Below are positions 61,701 through 64,000 of a DNA stretch of 64,000 bases, in pieces (position 1 is the stretch's first letter; every line of letters begins with the position of its first letter). Origin of the DNA: Sedimentibacter sp. MB31-C6. GTDB taxonomy: Bacteria; Bacillota; Clostridia; Tissierellales; Sedimentibacteraceae. The translations under genes were made by a program, and so were the position numbers. The stretch lies in the NCBI RefSeq assembly GCF_035934735.1, contig NZ_CP142396.1:1922001-1986000 (forward strand), written 5' to 3'. Below the pieces are notes generated by a model that was not told where the DNA came from, did not search any database, and saw only the letters and a program-made list of their open reading frames with translations.

Positions 61701-63323
61701 ATGAAAAAGAAAAGTATTTTAAAAATAATTGCTTTAGTGATGGCACTAAGCTTGATGTTGACATCTGCTGTATTTGCAATGCCCCCAGGACAATATAAGA
61801 AATTTCTAAGAAACAAACATAATTATAATACAGCTGCTGAATATATGAAGCGATATGAAATAATAAAGGGTTATGGTAACGGTAACTTTGGTTATGTAGA
61901 TTATGTAAAGCGTGGAGATATTACTGTTATGATAGTTAGAGCTTTTAAATTAAGCACTACGATTGAAGACTTTGAAGAAAGTTTTCCAGATGTAGATATT
62001 GACAGTTATTTCTATAATGCAATTTCTGTAGCAAAAAAATTCGGTATTGCAAGAGGAGATGGCAAATTTTTCAACCCTAATAAACATGTTACAGTTGAAG
62101 AAGCTATACTATTAATTGAGCGTTCAGCTGCTGTAGCAAATCGAAATGTTACTATATATGATGTTGACTTAAGGGATCTTTTTGATGATGCTGAATTAGA
62201 TAATTCAGCAACAAGACAGGATATTGCTTTAATGCTATATTATGTTCTTACTGGTGAGGTATATGACGACGAAAATGAAGAAGAAATAAAGTCAGAAGAT
62301 ATAGTTTATGAAGTTGAAGAAAATAACTATATAAATTTTGATTCTGATGATTTTGTTAAAGTGTTTAAAGAAATTAGAAAAGATAAAGGTGAAAGTCTAG
62401 AATATGTTAAGTTTGAGCTTCCATCTGTAAGATATGGTAAATTGTATTATGATTATGATGTTGATGAAGATTACAATTCAATGGTTACAGAAAGCACAAG
62501 ATATTATGCAGATAATAATGATAAAAAGGAAATTTCTGATGTAACATTTGTTCCTAAGTTAAATTACTTTGGTAGTGTAAAAATAGAATATGAAGCGTAT
62601 ACTGATGAAGGTGATTCTTATATTGGGTTAATTATTATTAATGTAGAAGAAGATGAAGATTATTTAAATACTATTAAATACACTACTACAGAAAATACTC
62701 CTGTGACATTTGATGAAGATGACTTCGAGGAAATATTTGAAGAAGTAACGGATGAAGATATGGAGTATGTAAAATTTACACTTCCAAGTTATAAAACAGG
62801 TACTTTATGGTATGACAATGATAATGATGAAGTAAAAGTTGATAAAAATGAAAAATATGAAGTTGATAAAATAGATGAAATAACTTTTGTTCCATATAAA
62901 AATTATTCAGGAACTGTCGTTATAAAATATAAAGCTTATGATGAGGATGATAAAGTATACACTGGTGAGATTAGTATAGAAGTAAAAGACGATTATGTTA
63001 TCGATACTATTGAATTAAAAACAGATGAAGATAAAGAAATTAGTTTTGATTTTGATTATAAATTAGAAAAATCAGTTGAAGAGGATATTTATGATGATTT
63101 TGAATATGTAATATTTGAAATCCCAAAAAGAGAAGATGGTAGAGTATACATTGAATATGATGATGAATATGAATTAGTTGAAGAAGATAAAAAATATAGG
63201 CTATATGATATTGATGAATTGACATTTGTTCCTAAAGATGATGGCGTTGTAAATATAGATTATTTAATATTAGATGATGACAAAGAAGAATATGGGGGTA
63301 CAATTGAAATAACTGTAGAATAA
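61701..63323 (+). CDS. S-layer homology protein with three acidic beta-domain repeats
   Basis: 540 residues. A signal peptide ends TSAVFA (cleavage after about 26). SLH-type sequence follows (about 40-190: IIKGYGNGNFGYVDYVKRGD, FPDVDIDSYFYNAISVAKKF, GDGKFFNPNKHVTVEEAILL), which anchors proteins to cell-wall polymers. Residues 201-540 are three repeats of about 105-115 residues with the pattern YVKFELP...G.LYYDY...ISDVTFVPKLNYFGSVKIEYEAY, the last lacking part of the loop. The repeats are very rich in Asp, Glu and Tyr, consistent with calcium-binding Ig/cadherin-like domains. AGGG precedes the ATG. The ligand is unknown. Confidence 0.88.
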   Translation: MKKKSILKIIALVMALSLMLTSAVFAMPPGQYKKFLRNKHNYNTAAEYMKRYEIIKGYGNGNFGYVDYVKRGDITVMIVRAFKLSTTIEDFEESFPDVDIDSYFYNAISVAKKFGIARGDGKFFNPNKHVTVEEAILLIERSAAVANRNVTIYDVDLRDLFDDAELDNSATRQDIALMLYYVLTGEVYDDENEEEIKSEDIVYEVEENNYINFDSDDFVKVFKEIRKDKGESLEYVKFELPSVRYGKLYYDYDVDEDYNSMVTESTRYYADNNDKKEISDVTFVPKLNYFGSVKIEYEAYTDEGDSYIGLIIINVEEDEDYLNTIKYTTTENTPVTFDEDDFEEIFEEVTDEDMEYVKFTLPSYKTGTLWYDNDNDEVKVDKNEKYEVDKIDEITFVPYKNYSGTVVIKYKAYDEDDKVYTGEISIEVKDDYVIDTIELKTDEDKEISFDFDYKLEKSVEEDIYDDFEYVIFEIPKREDGRVYIEYDDEYELVEEDKKYRLYDIDELTFVPKDDGVVNIDYLILDDDKEEYGGTIEITVE

Positions 63324-63364
63324 TAATTTGATAGTGAAGGATATAACATCTTATCTTTAAAACA

Positions 63365-63389
63365 ACGGGACGCATAAAATGCGTCCCGT
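63365..63389 (-). terminator. terminator between converging genes
   Basis: ACGGGACGCAT (63365-63375) and ATGCGTCCCGT (63379-63389), an 11-bp perfect stem with a 3-nt loop. It is followed by TTGTTTT on the minus strand, 9 bp after the symporter stop. Confidence 0.8.
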
Positions 63390-63398
63390 ACAGTATTA

Positions 63399-64000
63399 TT
63401 ATAATTTAGATTTCTCACTTGAGAAAAATTCTTTTGTTAACTTCAAAACAATTCCACTTAATGCTAACAATCCAATTAAGTTAGGAATTGCCATTAAACC
63501 ATTCAATGTGTCTGCCAAAGCCCATATAGGTTCTAGTCCTCCAATAGCTCCAACTACTATAAAAGGAATCCAAACAATTCTATAGAACATTATTGATTTT
63601 GGTCCTACAAGATATTCAAGACATCTTTCGCCGTAGTATTCCCATCCAATTATAGTTGAAAATGCAAATAATGTTACACCAATAGTTACAATGTATCCAC
63701 CGCCAGGTAGAGATGCACCAAAGGCTGTTGTAGTAAGTTCTGCTCCAGATAAACCTGTTTCCCATATGCCAGAAGTTATGATTACTAGAGCCGTAATAGT
63801 ACAAATACATATAGTATCAGCGAAAACCTCAAATACGCCCCAAAGACCTTGACGTACAGGATGGTCAGTTGTTGCTGCAGCATGGGCAATAGGAGCACTA
63901 CCTAAACCGGCTTCATTAGTGAAAACACCACGAGCTACTCCAAATCTAACAGCATTTGCTATTGTAACTCCAGCAAATCCACCAACTGCTGCTTGACCAG
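63399..64000 (-). CDS. alanine/glycine:sodium symporter (AGCS family), C-terminal part
   Basis: The frame is open from the window's right edge (complement of about 63999) to the stop at 63399, giving about 200 residues of the C-terminal half. The AGCS hallmark ARGVFTNEAGLGSAPIAHAAA is present near the edge, followed by GLWGVFEVFADTICICTITALVI, STIIGWEYYGERCLEYL and three further membrane helices. Members (AlsT, DagA) import alanine or glycine with sodium. The start and first half lie outside the window. A shorter Met-initiated frame inside it is only a fragment. Confidence 0.93.
   Translation of the reverse strand, partial: GQAAVGGFAGVTIANAVRFGVARGVFTNEAGLGSAPIAHAAATTDHPVRQGLWGVFEVFADTICICTITALVIITSGIWETGLSGAELTTTAFGASLPGGGYIVTIGVTLFAFSTIIGWEYYGERCLEYLVGPKSIMFYRIVWIPFIVVGAIGGLEPIWALADTLNGLMAIPNLIGLLALSGIVLKLTKEFFSSEKSKL

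Noticed and set aside
63616-63810. 64-codon minus-strand frame near the right edge
   Set aside because: Lies in a different frame from the AGCS symporter, whose reading continues through this stretch to the window edge.

Overview
The window is AT-rich, gene-dense, single-chromosome-like DNA from an anaerobic, probably spore-forming Clostridia-type bacterium. The evidence is a complete [FeFe]-hydrogenase H-cluster maturation operon, a CooS-type carbon monoxide dehydrogenase homologue, a CotF-type coat protein, a Tyr/Asn-rich cupin with a sigma-K-like promoter, an AmmeMemoRadiSam locus, Gram-positive lipoprotein and S-layer signals, and strong GGAGG ribosome binding sites. The genus cannot be fixed from sequence reading alone; a Tissierellia or Sedimentibacter-like anaerobe is a guess. 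No tRNA, rRNA, CRISPR array or prophage was seen.

Layout. 1-4.4 kb: the end of a TPR/beta-domain protein, a DUF3298-type protein, an N-terminally truncated MATE transporter and an IS3-like relic. 4.4-6.6 kb: AmmeMemoRadiSam pair. 6.7-11.4 kb: a TetR-controlled ABC-2 exporter with a perfect operator-like inverted repeat, then a YafY/WYL regulator, a GyrI-like protein and an SPL-type radical SAM protein. 11.5-13.8 kb: two paralogous Cys-rich small proteins, a DUF2975/YozG-like pair and a phosphoesterase. 13.9-16.4 kb: a cupin gene cut off from its likely sigma-K promoter by a complete insertion sequence. 16.6-22.9 kb: ClC channel, MATE pump, and a lipoprotein/MBOAT/DHHW acylation operon. 22.9-26.9 kb: a chemoreceptor behind an attenuator-like leader, and a YfcC carrier. 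27-31.6 kb: hydF, hydG, hydE and a TM1266-like regulator behind a structured leader, divergent from an ABC-F protein that has its own leader and a Shine-Dalgarno-masking hairpin. 33.3-41.1 kb: a DMT transporter, an unusual soluble operon (substrate-binding-like protein, HypB-like GTPase, ABC ATPase), and a heterodimeric ABC exporter. 41.2-46.9 kb: deoC and a BMP-type nucleoside ABC importer. 47-64 kb: a PAS/GGDEF/EAL protein, NAD(P)HX dehydratase, a MerR/methyltransferase-like fusion, an FMN/FAD lipoprotein reductase, a DUF4474 protein, NADP-type alcohol dehydrogenase, a phosphoesterase, a CooS homologue, a CotF-type protein, an EFR1 ferredoxin, ribosomal protein L25, an SLH protein, and part of an alanine:sodium symporter.

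How the genes fit together. Several units serve anaerobic redox metabolism: H-cluster assembly, the CooS homologue, the flavodoxin/ferredoxin, the extracytoplasmic flavin reductase and the NADP alcohol dehydrogenase. Others scavenge (nucleosides, alanine) or export drugs (two MATE genes, the ABC-2 exporter, the heterodimeric ABC exporter, and ABC-F ribosome protection).

Most notable: (a) the CooS homologue carries a glutamate (E303) at the position of a C-cluster cysteine, as in hybrid cluster proteins, so it is probably not an ordinary CO dehydrogenase; (b) the three-gene cytosolic operon at 34.4-37.4 kb looks like a metal or cofactor handling machine built from transporter parts and a GTPase; (c) three leaders (before the chemoreceptor, the hyd operon and the ABC-F gene) combine a good promoter with a terminator or masking hairpin ahead of the gene; (d) an insertion sequence sits exactly between a sigma-K-like promoter and a coat-like cupin gene.
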